A stretch of 64,000 nt of DNA from Parasegetibacter sp. NRK P23 (GTDB lineage Bacteria > Bacteroidota > Bacteroidia > Chitinophagales > Chitinophagaceae), in the NCBI RefSeq assembly GCF_023721715.1, contig NZ_JAMDLG010000007.1:114033-178032 (forward strand). Reading direction: 5' to 3'. The notes under the pieces were generated by a model. That model had not been told where the DNA came from. It made no database searches and saw nothing but the letters and a program-made list of their open reading frames with translations. Of the stretch, positions 1 through 8,510 are shown piece by piece (the first letter of the stretch is position 1; each line of letters opens with the position of its first letter). The position numbers were made by a program, and so were the translations under genes.

Positions 1-841
1 CCCTAAAAAGGCCGCCGCCAAGCCCGCCCCAAAGCCCGCAGCGAAAGCAACAAAAGCGACTCCAGCGAAAGCTGCTGCCAAATCACCCGCGAAAACAACG
101 GCTAAAAAAGCTACAAAACCCGTGGTTGCCCCAAAGAAAGCCGCGCCCGCAAAGGTCGCGCCCGCTAAAAAAGCAGCGGCTCCAAAAGTTACGCCCAAGG
201 CCCCGGCCAAAGCAGTAGCCCCGGCGCCCGCACCAAGGAAACAGGATATCAAACCCATTAAAACAGAGTCTGTGGCCAAGAAAAAAGCAGAAGAGAAAGC
301 AACACCGGAAAATACAGCACCCAAGGCGGCGCCTAAAAAAGCTGAACCGGCAAAGCCAACCAAGGTGGTGATCCCCAAAACAACTACCAATGTAGCCGTT
401 AAATATGAGCCGGAATTCACAAGATCAGTGCTCGATCAGCCGCAAAATGAACCTGTTGGTCCAACCATGCGCTACAGCGATGCTGAACTGAACGAGTTCC
501 GTGAACTGATCGGCAAAAAACTGGATGCAGCCCGCAAGGAACTGACCTATCTCCAGGGACTCATCACCCGCAAAGATGAAATGGGCGGCGATAACGACGA
601 TGCCCGTTACATGACCATGGAAGACGGAAGCATGAGTATGGAACGCGAACAACTGAGCCAGATGGCCAGCCGCCAGATCCAGTTCATCGATCACCTCGAA
701 AAAGCACTGATGCGCATCGAAAACAAAACATACGGCGTATGCCGCGTGAGTGGTAAACTGATTGATAAGGCCCGCCTGAGAGCCGTTCCCCATGCTACAC
801 TGAGCATGGAAGCGAAGTTGGGACTGGTGAAGAACGGATAA
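1..841 (+). CDS. TraR/DksA-family protein with Lys/Ala/Pro-rich N-terminal region (5' partial)
   Basis: The reading frame is open from the first bases of the window, so the start lies upstream. Roughly the first 120 codons visible are an AAK/PAK low-complexity tail, histone H1-like and very basic. The C-terminal part (about 475-838) is a DksA/TraR fold: a coiled-coil region followed by the zinc-finger segment starting YGVCRVSGKLI and ending near ATLSMEAKLG. DksA proteins bind the RNA polymerase secondary channel and modulate rRNA and stringent-response promoters. Only one of the four usual zinc-finger cysteines remains (C in YGVC), so metal binding is doubtful. The basic tail may bind nucleic acid. 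Family assignment is solid; function is inferred. Confidence 0.85.
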   Translation, partial: PKKAAAKPAPKPAAKATKATPAKAAAKSPAKTTAKKATKPVVAPKKAAPAKVAPAKKAAAPKVTPKAPAKAVAPAPAPRKQDIKPIKTESVAKKKAEEKATPENTAPKAAPKKAEPAKPTKVVIPKTTTNVAVKYEPEFTRSVLDQPQNEPVGPTMRYSDAELNEFRELIGKKLDAARKELTYLQGLITRKDEMGGDNDDARYMTMEDGSMSMEREQLSQMASRQIQFIDHLEKALMRIENKTYGVCRVSGKLIDKARLRAVPHATLSMEAKLGLVKNG

Positions 842-859
842 GAAAAGTAATTTTGACTA

Positions 860-922
860 TTGGATTTTGGATGTTGAGTTATGGGTTGCCGTAATTCAAA
901 AATTCAAAATCCAATTTTTTTT
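860..922 (+). terminator. Rho-independent terminator of the DksA-like gene
   Basis: A 10-bp perfect stem (TTGGATTTTG at 860-869 with CAAAATCCAA at 905-914) is followed directly by eight T. The stem sequence belongs to the same family as the hairpin at 47491-47542. Confidence 0.7.
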
Positions 923-1058
923 GTGCGGAATTTATTATTGCCAATTGAATGTTGGCGAAAACTATTGCAGTAAGCAATACAAGCGAGTGGGCCATGAGCC
1001 TCGCTTTGTCAGTTAGATAATGAAGCCGGGATTCATCCTAATCCAAAATTCAGCATCC

Positions 1059-2885
1059 TTACTTCACTTCCTGCAAGTCCACCAACCTTTTATAATACCC
1101 GTTCTTTTCGATTAGTACCTCATGGTTTCCGCGCTCCACGATTTCGCCTTTGTGCATGACGATGATTTCGTCGGCATGACGGATGGTGGAAAGTCTGTGC
1201 GCGATCACAAGACTGGTACGGTTCTTCATCAGTTCGTTGATGGCTTGTTGCACCAGGCGCTCGCTTTCTGTATCGAGGGCGGAAGTGGCTTCATCTAAAA
1301 TAAGGATGGGCGCGTCTTTGAAAATAGCGCGGGCGATGGTAAGCCGCTGACGCTGACCGCCACTGAGTTTCATGCCGCGGTCGCCGATGACGGTGTCGTA
1401 GCCGTTTTCGGACTGTTCAATGAATTGGTGGGCATTGGCAACTTTACTGGCAGCAACCACATCTTCCTTCGTGGCATCGGGTTGGGCGAAGGCTATATTG
1501 GAAAAGATAGTATCGTGGAAAAGTACGGCTTCCTGGGAAACGATGGCGATCTGCTTCCGCAGGCTTTCCAGGGAAAGGTCTCTGAGGTCGCGGCCATCCA
1601 GCAGAATAGCGCCTTCAGAAGGATCATAGAACCTTGGAACAAGATCGGCAAGTGTAGATTTTCCCGATCCGCTTTCACCCACTAGGGCAATCGTTTTTCC
1701 TTTAGGAATCACGAGATTGATGTTCGAAAGCACCGCTTTGTTTTCATAACGGAAAGTCACGTTCCGGAGTTCTATGGATGATGCAAATGGAGGTGCTTCA
1801 ATAGCTGTTGCTTTTTCCTGTATGTCGACGGGAGCGTCAATGGTCTCGAAAATTTTTTCTGCTGCTACGATCCCTCTTTGAACCGATGTGGTTGTATTGG
1901 AAAGGTTTTTCAAAGGAGGCAGTATCTGTGTGTACATGGCGAGGTAGGAGATGAACATGGAGCCGGTAAGGGCTGTGTCACCCGGGATAAGCAAACTTCC
2001 GCCGTAAAGCACCAGCACCAGCACTACAATAACGCCCAGGGTTTCTGAGGTGGGAGAAGCAAGTTCGCGTACCCGGTACATCTTTTTACTGTTCTGCGAA
2101 AAAGAGCGGTTGATGTCCGCAAAGCGACTCCTGGCGTATTGCTCCGAAACAAAAGACTGTACAACCCGTATACCTGAAAGGTGCTCATCCACAAAACCAA
2201 GGATACGGGCCAGCAATTCCTGGCTGAAGAAACTGAATTTTTTAAGCCGCTTCGTAATAACAGAAATCAGGATTCCGGAAACGGGGAAAAATACAATCGT
2301 GAATAAGGTGAGTTTGGGCGAGATATACAGCAGTCCGATAAAATAGCCGATCATGATAAACGGATCGCGGAGCCAGACTTGTAAAGAAGTAATCAGCGAA
2401 AGTTCAATTTCCTGCACTTCGTTGGTGATTACGTTCAGCAGATCGCTTTTGCGGTGGTTGTTGAAAAAGCGAAGCGACTGCCCGCTCATTTTGTAGAAAA
2501 GATCATTGCGGATTTTTTCCATTACTCGGAACCGGAGCCGCATCAATACCCTTGAAGACATGTATTTAAAGAAATTCGACAACACCGTACTCAGGAAAAT
2601 AAGTCCGCACACAAACCCTAATGCATACATTTCACCTTTTTCCACCACCAGCCTGTTGAAATGATAATTAAACAGGTCTATAAAATAAGTGATAGAAAGA
2701 CTGAAAACGGGTTCAGTTTCCACCACAGTGGCTTCTGTAATTTTAAAAAGGACGTTCAGCACCGGGATCAGTAAGGAGAAATTCAGCAGTCCGAATAAAA
2801 TACCAAAAGTGATATATATAAGGTATTCCGGTAAAAAATGGTGAATCGGTTTTATGTAGGGGATTAAACGTTTTAGTACTTTCAT
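1059..2885 (-). CDS. ABC transporter, fused permease/ATPase (MsbA-like exporter)
   Basis: A half-transporter of 608 residues from the ATG at 2885; a TTG four codons upstream is the only longer alternative. The N-terminal half (about residues 20-330) is a six-helix exporter membrane domain. The C-terminal half is the nucleotide-binding domain with Walker A GESGSGKS (about 403-410), signature LSGGQ (about 507) and Walker B ILILDE (about 527), then a switch His in VIAHRLSTI. Such homodimers export lipids, lipid A core or drugs across the inner membrane; the lipid-flippase role is plausible because an LPS-type glycosyltransferase lies divergently next to it, but the substrate cannot be read from sequence. 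Confidence 0.92.
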   Translation of the reverse strand: MKVLKRLIPYIKPIHHFLPEYLIYITFGILFGLLNFSLLIPVLNVLFKITEATVVETEPVFSLSITYFIDLFNYHFNRLVVEKGEMYALGFVCGLIFLSTVLSNFFKYMSSRVLMRLRFRVMEKIRNDLFYKMSGQSLRFFNNHRKSDLLNVITNEVQEIELSLITSLQVWLRDPFIMIGYFIGLLYISPKLTLFTIVFFPVSGILISVITKRLKKFSFFSQELLARILGFVDEHLSGIRVVQSFVSEQYARSRFADINRSFSQNSKKMYRVRELASPTSETLGVIVVLVLVLYGGSLLIPGDTALTGSMFISYLAMYTQILPPLKNLSNTTTSVQRGIVAAEKIFETIDAPVDIQEKATAIEAPPFASSIELRNVTFRYENKAVLSNINLVIPKGKTIALVGESGSGKSTLADLVPRFYDPSEGAILLDGRDLRDLSLESLRKQIAIVSQEAVLFHDTIFSNIAFAQPDATKEDVVAASKVANAHQFIEQSENGYDTVIGDRGMKLSGGQRQRLTIARAIFKDAPILILDEATSALDTESERLVQQAINELMKNRTSLVIAHRLSTIRHADEIIVMHKGEIVERGNHEVLIEKNGYYKRLVDLQEVK

Positions 2886-3036
2886 TCCTTCGGTCAATTT
2901 TGCTGAACTTTGGCAAAGCTAGGGTTAATTATCGTTTGTAATGGGAAATTGGCAGCCCTTTATATTTAATGTCGGATCAATATAAAAAGGCAGTGCCGGA
3001 TTAATTTCCGATTTTTGGGAGAATAATAGGATCAGA

Positions 3037-3780
3037 ATGAAAGGGATATTGGTTGACAGGGTCTTTGTTGCGCATGTTAAGAAGGGATATGAAAACCGCC
3101 GGGCGTTTATGGAAAAACAGCTGGCTGAAAGGGCAATACCTTTTGAATTTATGCTGGATGGTGATATGGAGGATATTACTCAGGAGATACTTGAACGGGA
3201 TTTTAAAGGGGAAATGAAGAAAAGCAGTCCCGTTACATCCTGTGCATTAAAGCACTTGTTGATCTGGAGAAAGATTGTAGAAGAGGAAATTCCATACACC
3301 CTTGTTATGGAAGACGATGCCATCATGGATGTCAGCTTTAACGAAGTTTTTAACCGTTCAGTATTGGAAGCAAGGGAAAGGACCGATATCGATCATTCGA
3401 ACTTGTATATATCTTTTGAGAATACTGGTTTGGAATACCTTCCTGCGGGAAAGAAACGGAAGGGACAATTGTTGTATAGGGCAGAAAAAACCCGAGGTGG
3501 AGGTGCTTACCTGCTTTCCTATGAGGCTGCACGGATAATGGTTGAATGGACGAATAAACATAAAATGGATGTTCCGAATGACTTATGGCTGAATAAGGTA
3601 TTCGAGGCTTCGCCAGAAATGAATATTTTCTGGTGCTTTCCCACAGTTGTTGAACAGGGGAGTCATAATGGTGTTTTCAGGTCCTCATTACAACGGAAAA
3701 AAAGAGTTGGTATTTTAAGACGCATCGGCTGGGTCGTCCAGCGGTTTTATAAGAAATACATTTACAGTAAAGTAAAATAG
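3037..3780 (+). CDS. Glycosyltransferase family 25 (LPS-type sugar transferase)
   Basis: This 247-residue protein starts with VDRVFVAHVKKGYENRRAF, the beta-strand and helix typical of GT25 enzymes, then SCALKHLLIWRKI and the acidic MEDDAIM motif (about residue 90) that binds metal and nucleotide sugar. GGGAYLLSYEAA (about 155) is the second conserved block. GT25 members add galactose or related sugars to lipooligosaccharide or glycans. It lies divergent from the ABC exporter and 7 nt upstream of rbfA, so it may be co-transcribed with rbfA. No signal peptide is seen; it would act on the cytoplasmic side of the membrane. Confidence 0.85.
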   Translation: MKGILVDRVFVAHVKKGYENRRAFMEKQLAERAIPFEFMLDGDMEDITQEILERDFKGEMKKSSPVTSCALKHLLIWRKIVEEEIPYTLVMEDDAIMDVSFNEVFNRSVLEARERTDIDHSNLYISFENTGLEYLPAGKKRKGQLLYRAEKTRGGGAYLLSYEAARIMVEWTNKHKMDVPNDLWLNKVFEASPEMNIFWCFPTVVEQGSHNGVFRSSLQRKKRVGILRRIGWVVQRFYKKYIYSKVK

Positions 3781-3787
3781 GAAGAAT

Positions 3788-4186
3788 ATGCAGCAGGAAT
3801 CGAAACGACAAAAGCAGGTAGCCGGCCTCCTCATGGAGGAACTGAACGATATTTTCAGAAGATTGGGATTGAATATGTATGAAGGCGGAATGGTGTCCAT
3901 CTCCTCCGTAAAAGTGACGCCCGACCTTTTCCAGGTGCGTGTGTACCTTAGCCTGTTCAAGGTGAACGACCCGGCGGCTTATATGAAGAAACTGGAAGAA
4001 CGTGCCTGGGAAATCAAAAAAGAACTTTCACAACGCGTACGCCACCAGCTCCGGAGTATGCCAGAACTTACTTATTACCTTGATGATACGTTAGAGCACG
4101 TGGACAAGATTGATGCTATTTTCCGGAAGATCGATGAAGAAAGAAAGCAATTCGGTTCATCTGACAATACCAATCCCGAAGCTTAA
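3788..4186 (+). CDS. rbfA: Ribosome-binding factor A
   Basis: 132 residues with the RbfA KH-like fold: N-terminal SKRQKQVAGLLMEELNDIF, central ISSVKVTPDLFQVRVYLSLF, and C-terminal LRSMPELTYYLDDTLEHVDKIDAIF, matching the conserved order of the family. RbfA binds the 30S subunit during 16S rRNA 5'-end maturation and cold adaptation. The TAA stop overlaps the ATG of the next gene by one base (TAATG), so translation of the permease is probably coupled. Confidence 0.95.
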   Translation: MQQESKRQKQVAGLLMEELNDIFRRLGLNMYEGGMVSISSVKVTPDLFQVRVYLSLFKVNDPAAYMKKLEERAWEIKKELSQRVRHQLRSMPELTYYLDDTLEHVDKIDAIFRKIDEERKQFGSSDNTNPEA

Positions 4187-5406
4187 TGTACTTCACCTTC
4201 GCATGGCGTTATTTCCGGGCCCGTAAAAGCACACAGGCCATCAACGTGATCGCGTGGGTCTGCGTTACCGCTATCGCGGTGGGCGCCGCGGCGCTTATTA
4301 TAATATTGAGCGCTTTTAACGGGTTCGAGGACCTGGTGAAATCGCTCTACGCCTCGTTTTACACGGATATTAAAGTTAGTGCCGTCTCCGGTAAGGTGGT
4401 TGAGTTTACACCCAATCAACTTTCAGCCATTCAAAAAGTGCCGGGGGTGGCCCATTACACCCGTATTGCAGAGGAAAAGGCGCTGGTGCAAAACGGCGAT
4501 TACCAGCAATTCGTTTCCATGAAAGGAGTGGACGAGGCTTACCAGGATGTTACCGGCGTGGCCGGGAAAATGTTCAATGGTAAATTTAATACCGGTACCG
4601 CTGACGCGCCAGGACTGGTACTGGGCGCGGGAATCGAAAACTCGCTTGCCGTGAACGCGGACCGCAATATGAACCCGCTCACGGTGTATATGGTGCGTCG
4701 TACCAAAAGCAATACGTACAACCCGATGGACCTCCCGTTACCCGGGTATGCCAATACCTCGGGCGCCTTTCTGATCCAGCAGGATTTTGACAACAAATAT
4801 GTACTCACCAACCTGGATTTCGTGCGGAGGATGATGGGACTTTCCGAAAACCAGTACACCGCCCTGGAAATAAAGATCACGGAACCCGGCGTAGAAGACA
4901 AGGTCAAAAAAGCCCTTTCCACTTTGCTGGGGGACAATTATAAAGTTCAGACCCGTTTTGAACAGAACCAATCTTTGTTTTCCATCATGCAGCTGGAAAA
5001 ATGGGTGATCTATGGCATTCTCACCCTGATCATGATCATCGCCGCATTCAACATAGTAGGCGCCCTGATGATGCTGGTGCTGGAAAAGCAAAAAGACATC
5101 CATGTACTGAAAGCATTGGGTGCGCACGACGGATACATCAGGAAGATTTTTCTCTCTGAAGGTATCCTGCTGGCTGGCGTGGGTACGCTGATAGGCTCGG
5201 TGCTGGCCATCGCCCTGTGCTGGGCACAAATCCAATTCAAACTCATTCCGTTGGAGGGAGGGAGTTTTATCATTGACTATTACCCGGTTAAGATGATCCC
5301 TGGTGATTTCCTGCTGGTGGTGCTCACTATTTTTACCATTGCCGTACTTGCGGCATGGATCCCGGCCCGGAAGGCGGCGAAAATGGAGGTGTCGTTGAAA
5401 GGGTAG
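4186..5406 (+). CDS. FtsX/LolC-E-type ABC transporter permease
   Basis: 406 residues with one N-terminal membrane helix (about 20-45), a large periplasmic MacB/LolE-like domain (about 50-265) and three C-terminal helices (about 275-395) that contain the FtsX signature around EKQKDIHVLKALGA. LolC/E permeases, with a LolD ATPase, release lipoproteins from the inner membrane toward the outer membrane. No ATPase gene is adjacent. It overlaps rbfA by one base. MacB-type export is the alternative; length and the single large periplasmic loop favour the Lol type. Confidence 0.85.
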   Translation: MYFTFAWRYFRARKSTQAINVIAWVCVTAIAVGAAALIIILSAFNGFEDLVKSLYASFYTDIKVSAVSGKVVEFTPNQLSAIQKVPGVAHYTRIAEEKALVQNGDYQQFVSMKGVDEAYQDVTGVAGKMFNGKFNTGTADAPGLVLGAGIENSLAVNADRNMNPLTVYMVRRTKSNTYNPMDLPLPGYANTSGAFLIQQDFDNKYVLTNLDFVRRMMGLSENQYTALEIKITEPGVEDKVKKALSTLLGDNYKVQTRFEQNQSLFSIMQLEKWVIYGILTLIMIIAAFNIVGALMMLVLEKQKDIHVLKALGAHDGYIRKIFLSEGILLAGVGTLIGSVLAIALCWAQIQFKLIPLEGGSFIIDYYPVKMIPGDFLLVVLTIFTIAVLAAWIPARKAAKMEVSLKG

Positions 5407-5519
5407 GCTAAAAGAGCATCGCAACAAACAAGGGTATTTTTCCAATTACTTTATGGATGAATTTGCTCGCGGCTACGCGGTGAATAGTGGTCAATAGTAT
5501 CGGGAACAGTCGCAAAATG

Positions 5520-5541
5520 AAAATCCCGCCGGTGGCGGGAC
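5520..5541 (-). terminator. Rho-independent terminator of the T9SS cargo gene at 5570-7645
   Basis: A 7-bp GC stem (TCCCGCC at 5524-5530 with GGCGGGA at 5534-5540, 3-nt loop), followed on the minus strand by TTTTCATTTTG. It lies 30 bp beyond the stop codon of the minus-strand gene. Confidence 0.75.
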
Positions 5542-5569
5542 TTTCTGCAGTTGGTTTTGGTGCAATATT

Positions 5570-7645
5570 TTATTGCTTCAGGAAAGGGAGGATACGGTCT
5601 TTGTTCTTATTTCTCAGATGTAAAAAATACATTCCTTTAGGTAGGTGGCTGATCTCAATCTCGGCTTTTTCACCCCTCATTTCCACCATTTGTACAATTG
5701 TACCGGTAATAGAGACAATATCAATTTTTGATTTGCTGCTTGAACCCTTAAAAAAAATAAAAATTTTTTCACAAGCGGGGTTGGGGTAAAGTATTAGTTG
5801 GGGTTCCGGTGCAAACGGAACAGTGGTGCGGTGAATGGAACTGTCTCCGTTTGTGAGGTAGCGGATGAGCTTATACTGCGGATCTGGGAAATTACCGGGC
5901 GGTCCCGAAGCCGCACAGGAAAAAGCGGATTCTCGCAACGGCCTTCCCCACGTATTCCACTGAATGCCGTTATAGGATGAATACCATTGAAAGCGGACAA
6001 CTTCCTCTTTGTCAGAAGATTCCAGGTGGAGATGAAATTCATTGTCACTTTTTTTCCATGCTATCCGACCCGTGTTCACAGGTAGGGTGGAAGCTGGGTG
6101 GGTGCTGGCCAGGGTAAAAAGGGTTCCGCTACTTACATTGGCGCTCACCGCTCCGTTGCTGCCCGGGAATCCTGTAACTGCAACATGTGGCAACATGGAC
6201 CATTGCTCATCCTTTAAAACCGCTACCCGAAGGTGTTGCACATCCGCAATGCCACCGCTCACCGGTTGGAGGAAACTTACCTCCAGGTGTGCGTTTCCCG
6301 TAAGTCCCGTTATTTCCCAATGCTCCGTTCCGCTGATGTGCGCCAGACCGCTTTCGGGTTGTATGGCTGCTGAAAGTGGCGGAGCCGCTCCTTTGTAACT
6401 TACCGTGACATCGCCTGAAGAACCTGATAGGAGAATGGGTCTTGCGTAACCCAAACCACCCGTTGGAAAAACATAAACCGAATCTGGTTCAAGACTTCTT
6501 CTCAACACCGGGCCGTTAATATAACTGTTATTCGTTCCGGAGAAAGGGGCGTTCAGGTTGGAGTAAACGGAGCCAACAGAACTGGTTGTGGCCTTTTGCT
6601 CTAAAATCAGCATTGCCGTATCGGATGAATACACGATCCCCTGTTCAAAAACCAGTCTCCCGGTAACCGAAATTTCTTTCTTCAAAAGGAGGTCGCCACC
6701 TTTCAGCGCCAAATGATGAATGGACAATGACGCTATATTATTTCCCGATACCTGGTGTGCATGAGGTCCCCCAAGGCGCACTTCCCCCGTCCATTGCTCC
6801 TGCCCCAGCTGAACAGGCCCGCTGGCGTTTTGAATGATATTACCGTACAACAATAGGTTCCCTGTTCCTCCTGATGGCCGGAAAAGAAATTGTCCTTCCG
6901 CCACGATCAGGTCGTTATGGATCACCACATCCTGCGGGAGGGAGAGGTTGTAGGATGCGGCCGCGGCCACTTCGAAATACCCGAAGGACCGGCCGCTCAG
7001 TTGCGGAGCGGTGGCGCGTTGGTGCCTGTAAACGGAGCCGGGTTCAAACAGCAGCACAGTATTGGGCGCCGCCGCACCAAACGGGTTCGCGCCGGCTATG
7101 CTGATATAGGTGGCATCGGCTCTGAATACAACACTGTTTAGGGCGCTTGTTCCAAAGGGATTGCCCGTGAACCCCGTTCCTGCCCTGAACACTGCGCCCG
7201 CTTCAAAATATATCTTCCCCCCATCAACTGACAATAACCTATGTGGTCCCGATGTGCAGTTGATTGCGCCATTGATTTGCGCGCTGCCTTCCCCTGCAAT
7301 ATGTATTTCCACCCCGCCGCTGCCGGAAAGTTGAAGCTCCGAGCCTGGTTCCAGCTCCAGCATTCCGGAGGCTACCACCAGTTTAAAAGTGGATGCGGTG
7401 GTCCATTGCACAACCGCGCCTGTCTCTATCCTGACCACTGAAACCGTATCGGTACCTGGAAAGGTATTTATATAGGCTGTATCTCCAAACACCAATGTAT
7501 CCCCGGTATGGGGGGCCGTTCGCTCGGGAAGCCAATTCCCGGGAACGGCCCATCCCCCATCCGGGGCCACCCACCTGTACGCGCGCTGCGAAACGGCCTG
7601 TAACGATAAAATGAGCATACAACTCACCAAGATCCCTCTCCTCAT
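5570..7645 (-). CDS. Secreted protein with T9SS type A sorting domain
   Basis: 691 residues. The N-terminus MRRGILVSCMLILSLQAVSQ is a Sec signal peptide. The body is rich in beta-strand with Gly/Asn/Ser turns (for example GSELQLSGSGGVEIHIAG), consistent with a beta-helix surface protein. The last ~75 residues start with LYPNPACEKIFI and contain HLPKGMYFLHL, the type A C-terminal domain recognised by T9SS and removed on export. Function of the body is unknown. It is convergent with the LolC/E-type permease and divergent from gldF. Confidence 0.85.
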   Translation of the reverse strand: MRRGILVSCMLILSLQAVSQRAYRWVAPDGGWAVPGNWLPERTAPHTGDTLVFGDTAYINTFPGTDTVSVVRIETGAVVQWTTASTFKLVVASGMLELEPGSELQLSGSGGVEIHIAGEGSAQINGAINCTSGPHRLLSVDGGKIYFEAGAVFRAGTGFTGNPFGTSALNSVVFRADATYISIAGANPFGAAAPNTVLLFEPGSVYRHQRATAPQLSGRSFGYFEVAAAASYNLSLPQDVVIHNDLIVAEGQFLFRPSGGTGNLLLYGNIIQNASGPVQLGQEQWTGEVRLGGPHAHQVSGNNIASLSIHHLALKGGDLLLKKEISVTGRLVFEQGIVYSSDTAMLILEQKATTSSVGSVYSNLNAPFSGTNNSYINGPVLRRSLEPDSVYVFPTGGLGYARPILLSGSSGDVTVSYKGAAPPLSAAIQPESGLAHISGTEHWEITGLTGNAHLEVSFLQPVSGGIADVQHLRVAVLKDEQWSMLPHVAVTGFPGSNGAVSANVSSGTLFTLASTHPASTLPVNTGRIAWKKSDNEFHLHLESSDKEEVVRFQWYSSYNGIQWNTWGRPLRESAFSCAASGPPGNFPDPQYKLIRYLTNGDSSIHRTTVPFAPEPQLILYPNPACEKIFIFFKGSSSKSKIDIVSITGTIVQMVEMRGEKAEIEISHLPKGMYFLHLRNKNKDRILPFLKQ

Positions 7646-7780
7646 ACTTCATTTTTTACCGCTGCGGGTCATTCCGCAACAACACAAAATTACGGGTGGG
7701 CATGGAGGTGCGGAACCGTTTTAAGTCGTATTATTGCCCGTTCTTTCACGGTAAAACGCACGTTTAAAACACCCACCCTT

Positions 7781-8503
7781 ATGTGGTCCATTTGTAAAAA
7801 AGAATGCAGCCAGTTCTTCAGCAGTCTCACGGGATTCATTGCCGTGGCGGGTTTCCTGTTGCTGACCGGCCTCTTCCTTTTTGTTTTCCCCGATACCAAT
7901 ATCCCTGATTATGGTTACGCCAGTTTACAGCCATTTTTTGACCTTGCGCCATGGATATTACTTTTCCTGATACCGGCCATAACCATGCGCAGTTTTTCAG
8001 AAGAATTCAAATCGGGCACCTTTGAAATCCTGCAAACCAGGCCCATCGGCTTTTCCAGGCTTATCGCGGGGAAATACCTCGGTTGCCTGTTGATCGTTAC
8101 CATAGCGTTGCTACCCACACTCATATATATGTATTCCGTGGAGCAACTTTCGGAGACCGGGGGACTGGATATGGGCGCCACAATTGGTGCGTATATAGGG
8201 TTGTTCCTGCTTGCCGCGGTATTTACAGCCATTGGTGTGGCCTGCAGCAGTTTTACATCCAATGCGGTGGCCGCGTTCCTCATCAGTGTGTTCGCGTGCT
8301 TCATTTTGTACAGCGGTTTCAACGCGCTGAGCCGCGTTCCAGGCCTTGCCGGAACCGCCGATTATTATATTGAACTGCTCGGTATCGACTTTCATTACAA
8401 CAGCATCAGCAGGGGCGTGGTGGACATCAGGGATATCGTATACTTCGCATCGGTGATCTTGCTTGCCGGCTGCATTACTTACCGCAATCTTCAAAAACGC
8501 TAA
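7781..8503 (+). CDS. gldF: Gliding motility ABC transporter permease GldF
   Basis: 240 residues with six predicted membrane helices typical of ABC-2 permeases. It begins MWSICKKECSQFFSSLTGFIA and contains LIPAITMRSFSEEFKSGTFEILQTRPI, a hallmark of GldF. GldF, GldG and the ATPase GldA form the ABC transporter linked to gliding motility in Bacteroidota; gldA is not in this window. The stop codon is 7 bp before the gldG ATG, so the two genes form an operon. Confidence 0.9.
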   Translation: MWSICKKECSQFFSSLTGFIAVAGFLLLTGLFLFVFPDTNIPDYGYASLQPFFDLAPWILLFLIPAITMRSFSEEFKSGTFEILQTRPIGFSRLIAGKYLGCLLIVTIALLPTLIYMYSVEQLSETGGLDMGATIGAYIGLFLLAAVFTAIGVACSSFTSNAVAAFLISVFACFILYSGFNALSRVPGLAGTADYYIELLGIDFHYNSISRGVVDIRDIVYFASVILLAGCITYRNLQKR

Positions 8504-8510
8504 GGCTCCC

